The notes beneath the pieces are model-generated. The model saw only the letters and a program-made list of their open reading frames with translations, did no database searches and was not told the origin of the DNA. DNA of 64,000 bases from Metridium senile (lineage: Eukaryota; Cnidaria; Anthozoa; Actiniaria; Metridiidae): contig OX459097.1 in assembly GCA_949775045.1 (NCBI GenBank), positions 3,246,685-3,310,684 on the forward strand, read 5' to 3'. This document shows, in pieces, positions 12,774-36,524 of the stretch (position 1 is its first letter; each line of letters begins with the position of its first letter). The translations under genes were made by a program, and so were the position numbers.

Positions 12774-12951
12774 AAAACTTGTTGTTGAAGAAAAGCTTAT
12801 CTTATTGTTTGATATCACAGTTACACTCTTAGCGATGGTGTTAGCAATTGTTAATGATTGAATTAAATCATTAACAATTGCTAACACCATCGCTAAGAGT
12901 GTAACTGTGATATCAAACAATAAGATAAGCTTTTCTTCAACAACAAGTTTT
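12774..12951. repeat. Perfect inverted repeat, two 86-bp arms, 6-nt loop
   Basis: The arms 12774-12859 and 12866-12951 are exact reverse complements by base-by-base reading. The loop is GAATTA. No open frame of interest and no second copy in the window. Confidence 0.97.
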
Positions 12952-15000
12952 TACAAGTGTTTTAGAATTTTAACTCTTCATGTAACAGCCTAAATATGAA
13001 AATAAATTAGCTTGTTATCAGAGTTTTTGATATAAAAGTGCTGGAAATTTGATTTGCAGCTGATTACAGCTATGCAATCAATATCGCAACAGTTCAAAAT
13101 GACATACATTTTACAACATTCAAGAAGGTTTGAGCTGACAAAATAAAAGCCATTTTAAGTAAAGTTTAATAAGACAATACACAAGTATTGCATAGTGTCG
13201 TAGTGTTGATAAATATCAAGTTTCATTGTGAGCCAGCACCTGCCTTACTCTTGCCAAGTACATGCTTTGTATATTTCCTTGAAATTAATTTTGTAAAAAA
13301 AAATATATATGACAATACTTATTTTATTACAAAATATTGAGCTAAAATTAAGCTAAAATTAAGCTAAAAGTACAGGTAAATAATACCCGTTTTCTGCGAT
13401 CACCAATCTCTACTTATGGAGGATAAATTATGCTTACTATTAAACTTTATATTATAGCTTAGATAGTAGGTGCATCTAGGTGATTGATTGGTTCATTCAA
13501 AAAACCTATGCTCTATTTCACCGGTGGAAACATAGTTTGAGAAATATGCCATCTCAGACCAAACTGTAAGTTGTACGGTAAAAGATGAATTTGATCAAAA
13601 CAAACAAACAAATACAAAAAGAAGACTGTGCTTCTAAATTAACTATATTATTTAGTGGCAATAATTCTTACTTTAGTTTTGTGTTTTTCTGATTTAGACC
13701 GAAAGATTACTCTATAATGCTTCCTTATCATTTCAAGAATTTGAAAGAGTCTGTAATTTCACTTTCATCCTTGTCTATCAATTTTTTAGCCTTGAAGATA
13801 TTATCTGATAATAAGATTTTTTGAATTGATTGATCTTAGCTTTGAACAAATACAAATATGTATGTTGAATTTATCAGTAGCAAAAATTAATATTATATTA
13901 TTTTGTTTTCAAGAATAAACAAACACACAATCAAGTACATATTAATTATAAAATTAATGTGTTTTCTAGTTCCAAGAAATACACGAGATTTGAATACTAA
14001 CAATGAAAACTGTTTAAACAAAAAGGCAGATTTAAAAATCTTTCAATTGTTTTGTCAAAATCAAAACAGAAACTGATAAACCATAAACATTTGATGAAAA
14101 CTGAGTAAAAAATAAATACTTTCAGCAGCATAAGTAAATCTTTACAGTGCGACTACTGAAACCAAGTGCACCCAAACAAATTTCAAAACAAATAGTTTTT
14201 GAGATAAAAAAAATGTAGACTGAGGGTTCTTACAGGCTAAGATGTTTCTTATTCAATCTTCATTTATTTATTCCGTTCACATATAATGGGAATTAATAAC
14301 AATTTAATCAAAAAAAGTCAAACATTTGTATAGATTCTATTGTTCATATTCTCGATCATGGTTGGATAATTATGTTTTGGTGGACTAGCTAGCTGGTTCA
14401 GTAGTCATTAACTGTAAAATTCAACTAATAATTTATAAAATTGCAGACATGTTTAAATATTCAATATTTCTTTTCAAAATGCTGTAACTTCAACTCTACA
14501 TGTTTTTACAAGTTAAATATTTCTGTTATTATTCCAATAATTATAATAGTAAAATCTAAGACATTTCATTCAAGCTTGCTTTTATCACAAGTTTGCTTGG
14601 ACCAGATGTCTCCGCTGTGATAACCTAGAACGTAATGTTGTACACATGTGGGTGTTGAGTGGGTGGTTTAATTGGTTGAAGGATGTCCTGCGATTGTAAA
14701 CAGGCCGGTCTTATCTGAGGTAAATGTATGTTCAAGTCTTATTTAATAAATGTCTAATCAAGTTATCAAAAACCAGACAAACAAAAGTGTTGTTATGTAA
14801 GAGGTTCTTGGAGTGACTGGGTCAAGGTTATTAAAATGTTGTTTTGAATTCTAAACAATTTCATTTTAAATAATTTGACTTATTGGATTGATTGTCTAGT
14901 TCATTTTGGTGCGTGCGTGTTTGCTTTGTTACACTGTTATGCTTTTCAAATTAAATAAAACAATGAGATATTGACTGAGATATTCTTTTTCATTAACATT
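12952..15000. other. Gene-free AT-rich stretch
   Basis: No exon, RNA gene or clear repeat recognised over about 2 kb. Confidence 0.45.
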
Positions 15001-15860
15001 TATCTATCAATCAATCAATCCATTATTATTAATTAAATCAATCACTATATTATTCATTCCATCTTGAAATAGATCAGTCAATCTATATCTATTATAATTG
15101 AATAAAACAATCCATCATTCTTTCAATCAATCTATAATTCAATCAATCTTGAAATCAATCAATCAGCCAATCTATCTATTATTGAATCAAACAATCAATT
15201 GCTCATTCAATCAATCAATTGTTCCATAAATATAATCTATCAATCTATAATCCAAGCAATCTATTATCCAATCAATCAATAATTCAATTGCTCATTCAAT
15301 CAACCTTTTGTTTCATAAATCTAATCTATCAATCTATAATACAAGCAATCTATTATCCAATCAATCAATAATTCAATCAATCATTCATTCAATCAATTGT
15401 TCCATAAATATAATCTATCAATCTATAATCCAAGGAATCTATTATCCAATCAATCAATAATTCAATTGCTCATTCAATCAACCTTTTGTTTCATAAATCT
15501 AATCTATCAATCTATAATCCAAGCAATCTATTATTCAATCAATCAATCATTCAATCATTCATTCAATCAATCAATCTGTTGTTCCATAAATATAATCTAT
15601 CAATCTATAATCCAAGCAATCTATTATTCAATCAATCAATCATTCAATCATTCATTCAATCAATCTGTTGTTCCATAAATATAATCTATCAATCTATAAT
15701 CCAAGCAATCTATTATTCAATCAATCAATAATTCAATCATTCATTCAATCAATCTGTTGTTCCATAAATATTTTGTTCAATTAATCAATCTATTATCCAA
15801 TCAATCTATTATTCAATAAGACAATTAATCAATCATTCAATCACTCAATAATATTGTTCA
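15001..15860 (+). repeat. (CAAT)n-derived array with ~90-bp higher-order units
   Basis: Built from CAAT/CTAT/CATT tetranucleotides. A larger unit (CCATAAATATAATCTATCAA, TCTATAATCCAAGCAATC) recurs about every 85-96 bp between about 15220 and 15770. Reading frames here (Asn/Gln/Ser/Ile rich) are compositional. Confidence 0.93.
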
Positions 15861-16069
15861 AGTTTTAAAAAACTCACTAATTCAATATAATTGTATCAAT
15901 GTCCTGCCAAAACATTCTTGAATGCTGTAAATGTACAAATTAACATAACAAATTCTATAAAACATTGAAATACTCTCTCAGAGCAAAATACATTTTTGAA
16001 TCTTTCCAGCAATTTTAATTCCTAAGCACATATACTTTATTACATACAATACCGAAACCAGGCAACTAA

Positions 16070-16330
16070 TGCTTAGTACAAAGGAAACACTAAGCTTATA
16101 ATAATAATGATAGGTAATATAATGAAATTTGTAACACCATAAAAAATGTTGACTTAACTTTACTGACATTTTGAGCTTTAGCCCTTCGTCGGAGTGCTAA
16201 AGCTCGAAACGTCAGTAAAAGTTAAGTCAAATTTTTTTACGGTGTTACAAATTTCTTTATATTATTTACCTATCGTTTATATCAAACACCGACGCAGCCT
16301 ATACTAGTTTACTTGCTAGTTTCCATTAAT
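16070..16330. mobile_element. Palindromic MITE, 'CGAAACGTCAGTAAA' family
   Basis: The left half (GATAGGTAATATAATGAAAT, TTGTAACACC, TTGAGCTTTAGCCCTTCGTC) is inverted in the right half (GCTAAAGCTCGAAACGTCAG, GGTGTTACAAATT). Partial or related copies occur at 11396-11830, 26625-26700, 46080-46175 and 63555-63690. Confidence 0.85.
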
Positions 16331-16556
16331 AATCACTAAATGATAACTATTTGCAATAACTGGATTAACCCAGAAATATTGGTAAGTCAACTAACTTATT
16401 GAGTCATATGATGCTTTGCATGAAAACTGAGATCTTGATGGAATGCAACTTGGTTTGGAAAAAATGAGGTTCCAAATATTTCATTCTCTGAGGTGTCATA
16501 AAAGAATAGCAAGCATCATCAGGTGTGGATTCCTACCAGTGTCTTTATAGGTGATG

Positions 16557-28989
<12,433 letters not shown>

Positions 28990-29521
28990 ATTGATTGTCT
29001 TTCTTTAGTGAGTTGAGGTCGGTAACCAAGCAAAAACACTCCAGTTTTAAACGTCCATTTTGAATTCGTAACCAAAACAGTCGACCCAGGCGTTGTGAAA
29101 CGACTTGAGACTCGTTCAGACCGTTGGCTATTGTTGACTTACGGATTTATGTCTCGCATTATGCTAATGGAGAACTGATAAGTGTTGGCAAAATAAATAA
29201 AAAGAGATTTTTTTGGTTAACAAAGCCCTACATCGTAAATTATGCATTTGGATCGCGCCAAACGGGTATACATACTATTGCGCGTGCGCGTGATCTTTCC
29301 TACCACAGGAACCCCATCAAACAATAACAAAAACTGGTCAACAATAACAATAAACGTATAATAGTGAACTATTTCATTTCACAAAAAAGAAAACCTTTTT
29401 GGAACCTGGAGTATAGGTTAAACACAAGGTTTTCTAGCTAGGACTCCAGAAAATGCAATGCAGAAAATGTAAATACAATAAGTACTAGTTGAACCATGAA
29501 ATACTATCCAAGTAAAACCTT
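28990..29521. promoter_or_regulatory. Upstream region of WDR47
   Basis: Sequence immediately 5' of the WDR47 start. The part at 29244-29292 is locally richer in CG dinucleotides (GATCGCGCC, GCGCGTGCGCG) than its surroundings, which could mark a promoter. No TATA box is evident. Promoter status is inferred from position only. Confidence 0.3.
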
Positions 29522-30106
29522 ATGCATGAGTCAACGAAAACCCCGACCCCCCCCCCACCCCGGGACAACGTGGGGATTAGAAAAATAGCATGTTCAATTC
29601 TCTGAAAATGTCCCCACCCCTGGAAGTCATTCAACATGTCCATTGTCCCCACCCCTGGGGCTATCTTGATTGTCCATATTAAAGCAAACTGAAAGCTGAA
29701 AGCTAATCAACACTTGATTTATTCAACCATGATGATGTTTTACACATTCATTCTTTGCTTTTAAATCAGGTTTAAATTGGGCAAGGTTGGCCTTTGATTT
29801 CGCTCAAAAAACCAATTTGAATAACAAAAGCACTCGCCTTTTACACAATCAAACACGAGGTTGCTGACCTTGTAATCAACTGCTGATGTTTTACATTGTG
29901 GGCTCAGTTTTTGGTAAACAGCCACTGAATTTAATATTGCGGGCTCATAATAAATCCCCACCCCCACGGGCCAGCTTTATCACTAAAAATGACTAATCCC
30001 CCACCCTGTAGGGGACGATTGGCAGTCTATTCCCCCACTATCCCCCACCTAATCCCCACATTGTCCCGGGGTGGGGGAGGTCAGGGTTTTCGTTGACTCA
30101 TGCATT
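29522..30106. mobile_element. MITE-like element with 'ATGCATGAGTCAACGAAAACCC' termini
   Basis: The left end ATGCATGAGTCAACGAAAAC is inverted at the right end (GTTTTCGTTGACTCATGCAT). The arms continue into C-rich/G-rich tracts (GACCCCCCCCCCACCCCGGG versus CCCGGGGTGGGGGAGGTC). Interior contains several CCCCACCCC runs. Confidence 0.88.
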
Positions 30107-30398
30107 AGTTGCTGTCACTCAACCAGAACAGTTCATGATCCACGAAGAGTAACGCACCATTAACCAAAGTACTCTTTATGTATTTAATTGTTCTGGTCTC
30201 GAAAAAACAACTAATGATTGACAACTAGCTACTATTTATTAATTTTTACTTTGATTCTATTCCAAGATTCAACTGCATTTGTTATATTTCACACAAAAGA
30301 ATTAAATAGTCATTGATGGATTTGAATAAAGGTTTATTAATTTCAATCTTTTCAATGGAATTATGTAAGTTGGAAGTTTGTAAATCCCAGCTTTGCCC

Positions 30399-30585
30399 AT
30401 ACACCTACTTGCAAGAACAATGTCATACAACATTTGAACATTTGTAGTTTAGTGGATTAGGAATAAATTAAAAGTACAAAAGAAGATCATTGAAGCACAA
30501 CTTTCTTTTGTACTTTTAATTTATTCCTAAATTATCCACTAAATTACAAATGTTGTATGACAACGTTCTTGCAAGTAGGTGTATG
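30399..30585. repeat. Imperfect hairpin, ~85-bp arms
   Basis: CATACACCTACTTGCAAGAAC at the left is inverted at the right end; AGGAATAAATTAAAAGTACA pairs with TGTACTTTTAATTTATTCCT around a ~15-nt loop. A few mismatches. Confidence 0.9.
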
Positions 30586-31389
30586 TACTACTGCGAGAGT
30601 ATAGATTTTCTAGAAAAAGTAGATAATTAGATGGAACAAATTTATCATACAAATTTATCAGTTTTGCAATTATTGAGAACGAAATGATTATTATGTACAT
30701 TGAAACCATCTTTGTTTGATCATCTGTTTGATGCTTCACGCTGTACAAGGATTGGTTGAAAGGTAAGAAGAAATGTGTAAAATATGTACAAAGTTGTGTT
30801 GCTCTGAACTGATTTTTCCAAAAATAATTATATTACAAATACTGTTACTGATGCAATAAATAATTTATTGCAGTGGAATTACCACAATATTTAAAGTATT
30901 GTTATGGTGACAGTTCATTGTCTGAATGTTCAATTACTACAGTATTTCCACACAATAAATAAACACAGTACAGCATTCAAATTACAAAACAGATGCATAT
31001 TGCAAAATACCAAATCAAAATATGGCAAGCTCCTTTGTTCTCGACTGGCTAGCCTCAGGCTCACGTTAGAACACAATGGACTTTTCACATCTATGCAAAC
31101 CTAACCAGTCGAGAATAGTAGTAATTCACCATAGTTTCGATTTGGTGTACCTTAGACCTCAATCAATATTGTCTCAAATGTACACAATGAATAAAACTAA
31201 AGCTAGTGGACGTTTATGGGCTGACTAGCTTTGCATCTACATTGAAACAGAATGTAAGCTTATAAAATTGATGAATAACTAATGAGAACTTTGAGAACTA
31301 ATCACGTCTGTGAAGAATTCTGTAAATCTTATACAGATTTCGTCCTGATTTGCACAAGTTTCAACTTGAATTTTTTCAGCCAGATTTAC

Positions 31390-31560
31390 ATTTATAGTAA
31401 AATATGGAAAGAGCTAACGTTGGACTTGCATAAGTACTATACAATTTTCTTGTTCCGATCTGTATGCGATAAATGGCTCGTCTTCGACTTGCCGCTGTTG
31501 TCACATACAGATCGGTCTCTCATATTGTATATATTAAATAGAATGCTAGTCAGTCCAGAA
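31390..31560 (+). repeat. Dispersed repeat, shared with 48765-48900
   Basis: Both copies contain CATAAGTA.CATACAAT, a TCTGTATG/CATACAGATC inverted pair and CTCATATTGTATATAT. It is otherwise noncoding. Confidence 0.75.
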
Positions 31561-32114
31561 TAGTTGTTTTATATGGATGACATTCCCAGATGACAATCCA
31601 ATTATTTCTTATTTAGTTTAATCAAAATACAATTCATAATTATCATATAAAACCCTGTGATCCATTTAATGCTGGACAATCAACATATCTTATTGAAGAA
31701 CTACTTTTTTTGATAATAAAGACTAATCAATCATTGGTATGTTTGCCATAAATTCATGAAACAATTTCTAACTATAACTATCTAATAATTCATGTATCAA
31801 CTATTTAGTTATTGTCCAAGAATTTCCCCAAAACCCACATAACAATGATAAATACAATAAGTAATATCTCCAAGTTTGTATAAAATAGTACCATCAATAA
31901 ATACATATTTAGTTTTGTTTCGTGTTTATATTATGGTACACACTGTATTTTGTAATAAAGTGTATAACTAGTTTGATATTTTTGATATAGCCTCTGCTAT
32001 CCATCATCAGATTTTGTATTTTGTAGTATTTTGCATATTTCAAAAGTTTTAAGTGTACTATGTTTCTTGGTTTGGTGTCTGTAATGATCAAAATAACAAT
32101 ATATACAGTACTAT

Positions 32115-32225
32115 TTAACAATTATTCCTAGAAGGTGAAGTGAAATCGGTGAATAATAAAAGAGACAGAGTCAAAGTTATTCACCAATGTTCACTTTGCC
32201 TTAGGTGGATAATTGTTTTAGTATA
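32115..32225. mobile_element. Small palindromic MITE, 'AACAATTATTC' ends
   Basis: TAACAATTATTCCTAGAAGG at the left is imperfectly inverted at the right (CCTTAGGTGGATAATTGTT). A related partial copy (AACAATTATTCGCTGAAGGC) lies at 46198. Confidence 0.75.
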
Positions 32226-32399
32226 AATACAAACAAAAGTGATTATGTCAAAAAATAAAAACAACGAGCCATTTGTAAAGAAATGCCGTTCATTTCTTAT
32301 TTCTAAAAGTGCAGTGATTATCAAGAAATAGTGTGAATTTCTAGACCAATCAACGCATGCTATTCTCTATAATCACTTGTGTATTTATTCTAATCAATG

Positions 32400-32790
32400 T
32401 AACAGTGAGGACAAACGAACTGTGAATACTTTGAGTTTTTTTTTACTTTTTTAACCTACATCCCTCGAGCAAATAGATTAGAAATCAGATTTATTATGAA
32501 CACTCAGTGTATTTAAACTCACTGCTTCATTTTAAGAGGTTTCAAAGCATTAGAATGTTCAGAAAAAAATAAGGGCCTGGCAAATTGCTTCAACATCCGT
32601 TTCAACATCCGTTTCATTTTGTTGAATGGCAATGTTTAAACGCTTTTAAACTCTTTCAACATTGTTGAAAGAGTTTAAAAATTTAAAATCGAACATATGT
32701 TGAAGCAAATGCTGAAGCTGTTTGCCTGGGCCTTAATCTGCAAAAAAGTCAAGTGTTCATGGTTCATATGTTCTCGCTGTGATAACTTTG
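32400..32790 (+). repeat. Interspersed repeat copy interrupted by a MITE
   Basis: Homologous to 3165-3362. The shared sequence stops at TTCAGAAAAAAATAA (32572), resumes at TAATCTGCAAAAAAGTC (from 32734) and continues as CAAGTGTTCA. Confidence 0.8.
32573..32733. mobile_element. MITE with GGGCC-type termini, TAA duplication
   Basis: 161 bp. The left end GGGCCTGGCAAA pairs with TTTGCCTGGGCC near the right end. The interior is palindromic around CTTTCAACATTGTTGAAAG. TAA flanks both ends (32570-32572 and 32734-32736), while the paralogous site near 3325 is empty. Same family as 11418-11794. Confidence 0.88.
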
Positions 32791-32847
32791 CATTCTTGAT
32801 ACTAATATGGAATGTATAACTTCTAAAAATTAATCCATGTACATACT

Positions 32848-35454
32848 CTAATCTTCATCGTCTGAGAGAATAATTACAGTATCTGCTTTACATGATGACG
32901 AAACTTTAGCCTTGCAGGTTGACTGAGATAATTCTTTACGAGGCAAAACTTCATTGCTAATGTCTGGATGTGTTAAGTCTTTAGGTGTGATACGATTACT
33001 TAAAGAATGTTCTCTTTGATGGTATCCATTCATTAAAGGAGAAACATTTGTAACAGAGTTTGTGCTTATCTTACCTGTCACGGGTGAGTTGACACTGTGA
33101 AACCTTTGTGGAGAAGAACGACCATTAACAGGAAATTTAGTAAGAGAAACAGTTAACTTCTTATTACCAGGTGAAAAACCATTCCTTATATAAGATGAAT
33201 TAACTGCATTATCTTTGTTACTATCATTAAAGTGGCCATTAATTAACTGTTTTGGTAGAATACAGCTGGTGTTTGAGACAGATGAGGTTACATTAGAAAC
33301 ATTAGACATGACTTGAGAATATTTCACATTACTGTTAACAGTTCTGGAGGGTTCACTCAATGTAGAAGAACTAACATGCCCTTGAATGTGATGCGGAATT
33401 GTAGATTTTCTTTTGTGATGTACAGATTCAGACAAGTTCAAATTAGTACAAGAACTTTTGCCATTAGTTGCAGTAGTAGACCATTTTTTATTTTCAGCTA
33501 ATTCTGAGATCAATTTTTTGTCTCTAAGTTGTTGTATTTTGGAAAGAAGTTTTGACGTATTGATGTTGAGTTTACTGTTTGATGCAGAATTTCTATTCAG
33601 TAAACTTTCTGTACTTGTTTGTGGTTGTTTGGTAGTGGAAACTTGAGAACTTTGTGTGCTATTAGCATGTCCATGTACAATCTCAACACAATCTTCTTGT
33701 ACCGTTTTAGGCTCTACGTTGTCAATCTTTGACTGACTTGATGATGTTGTAAGTTTAACTGATTCAATGTTGTCCTTTGGAAAGCATGGAGAATTTGATG
33801 ATTTATCAGCAAGAATAGGTATCTTAGCAACACTGGATGAATCTTTAAAGTCACTTGCAATGACAAGTTGATCACTTTTTGTAGTTAGATCATCATCATC
33901 ATCATCATTGATTTCAATACTTTCATAGTCAACTCCATTTCCTGCACTCTGTGGAGAGCCAGCACTTAATGGCTTGGCTTGAAATTCTTTCTTGGATGGT
34001 ACATCAAAAGATATATCAGAAACATCATATTTTTTACTATCAGAGCATGTACTAGTAGTTGTTGCGCTTTCCAGTTTAGCTCTTTTCACCTTTCTATTTT
34101 CATCACCACTTGAATAAGGAGACGGCCTCTTTTTTGTCTTGGATTTAGTCCTAGCACGTGTTTCATTATCACTGCTGTCATATTCACTAGCACTTGATGC
34201 TGCAGAATCGTCGTTTAATCTATCTTTAATTCTTCCCAAGTGGACATACTTTTCGAAGACACTCTCCATAGCACTTTGTCCCTTCTTTTTATTTTCATCA
34301 AGCCTTTTTCTAAGAGTATCATCATTCAAGGCAGGATCTAAACTAGACAGACAGTTGTCCGTCAAATGACAACCAAAATTATAGTCAAAATCTTTCTTTC
34401 GTTTCTTCTGCAACTTATTTCCAATATCAGTAAAAACATCAGCTGCGATTTCTTGCAGTACACTTTGAGTAAGCCTCAAATTATGCTTTTTGTTAGCTCT
34501 GATGACAATGTTACGGATATCAAAAATATTTGGGAATCCTCTCCTTTTCTTTAAGAATTTTTGCACACCTCTGTCGATGGCAGGAAAGCGTGACGATTTG
34601 ATTTTGATCCCCTGTTCTACTACTCTGCCAGTGTCTGGGGGTCTCCCTTTCAAAGTACAGATCTTCTCCCATATGGTATTAAATTGGTTCTTCAACCTTG
34701 ATTCTCTAATATAATTACTATCAGCAAAATCCATTTCTTCCAGACTCAGGTCAGTTTGACTAAGCCTTTTGATTTCATCTGAGACGTTCTTAAGCTTTCT
34801 TTCTAACTTCTGGATTTTCTTTTTTCTTTTCTTTTTGCGAATGATGACTTCTCTATCTTCTTGTGACAGATGGCCAGTTGGATTTTTTGGACTCTTAAAA
34901 TCTTGTGAACTCGATTCACCACTTAAATCAATTACTAAACCATTTGATTGAGTTGATTGTGCTGATTTTCCGGGTGTCGATGGCCCATGACAAATACCCT
35001 GCTGATCTGATTCAAATTTGCCCGCCATTGAAGTATTTCGGCTTGAATCAATTGAATCGGAAGTGCTCTCGCCAACAGTTCGAACATCATGTTGCTCGTT
35101 TTTTATGGCATTTGTCCCGTAATAGGCAGCTTTGCTGATCAAATCTTTTAAGACTTCATTAAAATGTATATATACATCAGTCTTGCGTACTTGGCTCGCC
35201 CTCCGACGTAGCATGTCTCGAAATGTCGAGGAAGATGCATATTCCGGGCGAATCTCTGCGAATTTCACGCGTAGCAGCAGAACTTCTTTGCGTTCTAAAA
35301 ATGGCTGCATAGCTTTTACAAATCGCTGAAAAAGTTCGTGTGTTGTTTGTTCTTCTTCTTCATCGCTGTCTAAGATTACTACAGACGGCTTCCTACCATT
35401 GTTTATTCCGTTTTCTGTCGATGTCTTCGTCATTGCCGCCATTTTTGTGCTCAC
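32848..35454 (-). CDS. DAXX: DAXX-like histone H3.3 chaperone, single reading frame, complete
   Basis: 868 codons from ATG at 35454 to TAG at 32848, without introns. Domains in order: an N-terminal SUMO-interacting motif (SVVILDSDEEEE, residues 24-35); a helical segment at about 38-110 matching the DAXX helical bundle (LFQRFVKAM..VLLLRVKFAEI..TFRDMLRRRASQ..YIHFNEVLKDLI); a second SIM-like stretch (LVIDLSGESS, 173-182); a basic helix (KKKRKKKIQKLERKLK, 207-222); a histone-binding-type helical region at about 285-405 (FPAIDRGVQKFL, DVFTDIGNKLQKKRKKDFDY, FGCHLTDNCL); an acidic run (INDDDDDDLTT); a long Ser/Asn-rich tail; and a C-terminal SIM (TVIILSDDED, 859-868). Vertebrate DAXX deposits H3.3 with ATRX and binds SUMO through terminal SIMs; the layout here is the same. 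It lies alone between repeat-rich spacers. Confidence 0.93.
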   Translation of the reverse strand: MSTKMAAMTKTSTENGINNGRKPSVVILDSDEEEEQTTHELFQRFVKAMQPFLERKEVLLLRVKFAEIRPEYASSSTFRDMLRRRASQVRKTDVYIHFNEVLKDLISKAAYYGTNAIKNEQHDVRTVGESTSDSIDSSRNTSMAGKFESDQQGICHGPSTPGKSAQSTQSNGLVIDLSGESSSQDFKSPKNPTGHLSQEDREVIIRKKKRKKKIQKLERKLKNVSDEIKRLSQTDLSLEEMDFADSNYIRESRLKNQFNTIWEKICTLKGRPPDTGRVVEQGIKIKSSRFPAIDRGVQKFLKKRRGFPNIFDIRNIVIRANKKHNLRLTQSVLQEIAADVFTDIGNKLQKKRKKDFDYNFGCHLTDNCLSSLDPALNDDTLRKRLDENKKKGQSAMESVFEKYVHLGRIKDRLNDDSAASSASEYDSSDNETRARTKSKTKKRPSPYSSGDENRKVKRAKLESATTTSTCSDSKKYDVSDISFDVPSKKEFQAKPLSAGSPQSAGNGVDYESIEINDDDDDDLTTKSDQLVIASDFKDSSSVAKIPILADKSSNSPCFPKDNIESVKLTTSSSQSKIDNVEPKTVQEDCVEIVHGHANSTQSSQVSTTKQPQTSTESLLNRNSASNSKLNINTSKLLSKIQQLRDKKLISELAENKKWSTTATNGKSSCTNLNLSESVHHKRKSTIPHHIQGHVSSSTLSEPSRTVNSNVKYSQVMSNVSNVTSSVSNTSCILPKQLINGHFNDSNKDNAVNSSYIRNGFSPGNKKLTVSLTKFPVNGRSSPQRFHSVNSPVTGKISTNSVTNVSPLMNGYHQREHSLSNRITPKDLTHPDISNEVLPRKELSQSTCKAKVSSSCKADTVIILSDDED

Positions 35455-35559
35455 AATGTCATATCTAACATCTTCGTTCGTTTCCTTCTTTCCAACACCA
35501 TATTAGGAATAATTTATGCAAATGTAAAGAGGCGTTTTGCAATCCTGCAATGTGATTGG

Positions 35560-36345
35560 TTCGCTTGAGAATAATTATATGTTAACTTATTACACATACG
35601 CTAATTTATGCAAATATATGTATAATTATGCAAATTTATATAAAACCGGTTTAACAATGATCAAACCAGTTTTTTCCGGTTTTTACGGATGTATTGATAA
35701 AGTATTTTTCCAGTGATGACGCAATAAAAAATATGCGAAATATAAGAATGTTTTCCCACAACATGAGGGGAAAGATATATATGAAATATAATATATATAA
35801 TACAAAATACACAAAAAGATAAAAAAAAAAACAGTATCTCCAGGCTAATTTATGCAAATATATGCATAACTATGCAAATTTGTATAAAACCGGTTTAACA
35901 ATGATGAAACCAGTTTTCTCCGTTTTTTTCGGATGTATTGATAAAGTACTTTTCCAGTGTGACGCAATATAAAACCGGTCTAACAATGATCAAACCAGTT
36001 TTCTCCGGTTTTTACGGATATATTGATTAAGTACTTTTCCAGTGTGACGCAACATAAAACCGGTTTAACAATGATCGAACCAGTTCTCTCCGTTTTTTTC
36101 GGATGAATTTGATAAAGTATTTTCCCAAAGATGACGCAATAAAAAGTATACGAAATATAAAGAATGTTTTGCCGCACACAAACAGATAAAAAAAACAGTA
36201 TCTTTAGGTTAATTTATGGAATTATATGTATAATTTATATGCACATTTGTCTTAAAACCGGTTTAACCATTATGAAACAAGTTTATTCCTGTTTTCTGAT
36301 TTAACATTGGTAAAGTGGTTTTCCAGTGACTACGCAATACAATTT
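35560..36345 (+). repeat. AAACCGGTTTAACAATGA repeat cluster upstream of DAXX
   Basis: TAAAACCGGTTTAACAATGA, then ACCAGTTTTCTCCG, ACGGATGTATTGATAAAGTA and CCAGTG.TGACGCAATA, recurs with starts near 35642, 35886, 35972, 36057 and 36255. Some adjacent copies are only ~85 bp apart. A diverged copy continues at 36960-37085 beyond an inserted MITE. Confidence 0.88.
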
Positions 36346-36524
36346 TCCTCACAAAATGAGGGAAAAAAAAATAATAAAAACAAACTGAGAAGAAACAATC
36401 AAGCGAATGAACGGATAAGTATTTTTTTTTTTTTACAATACTGTGTACCCTGTAACTTGCTTTGTCATGCATTTGTAAATCAACGGACAGACACGATTAA
36501 AAAAGGTCCACTGATTTATGCAGT

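Noticed and set aside
15397..15731. Asn/Gln/Ser-rich + strand frames
   Set aside because: Translation of the CAAT-type tandem array.
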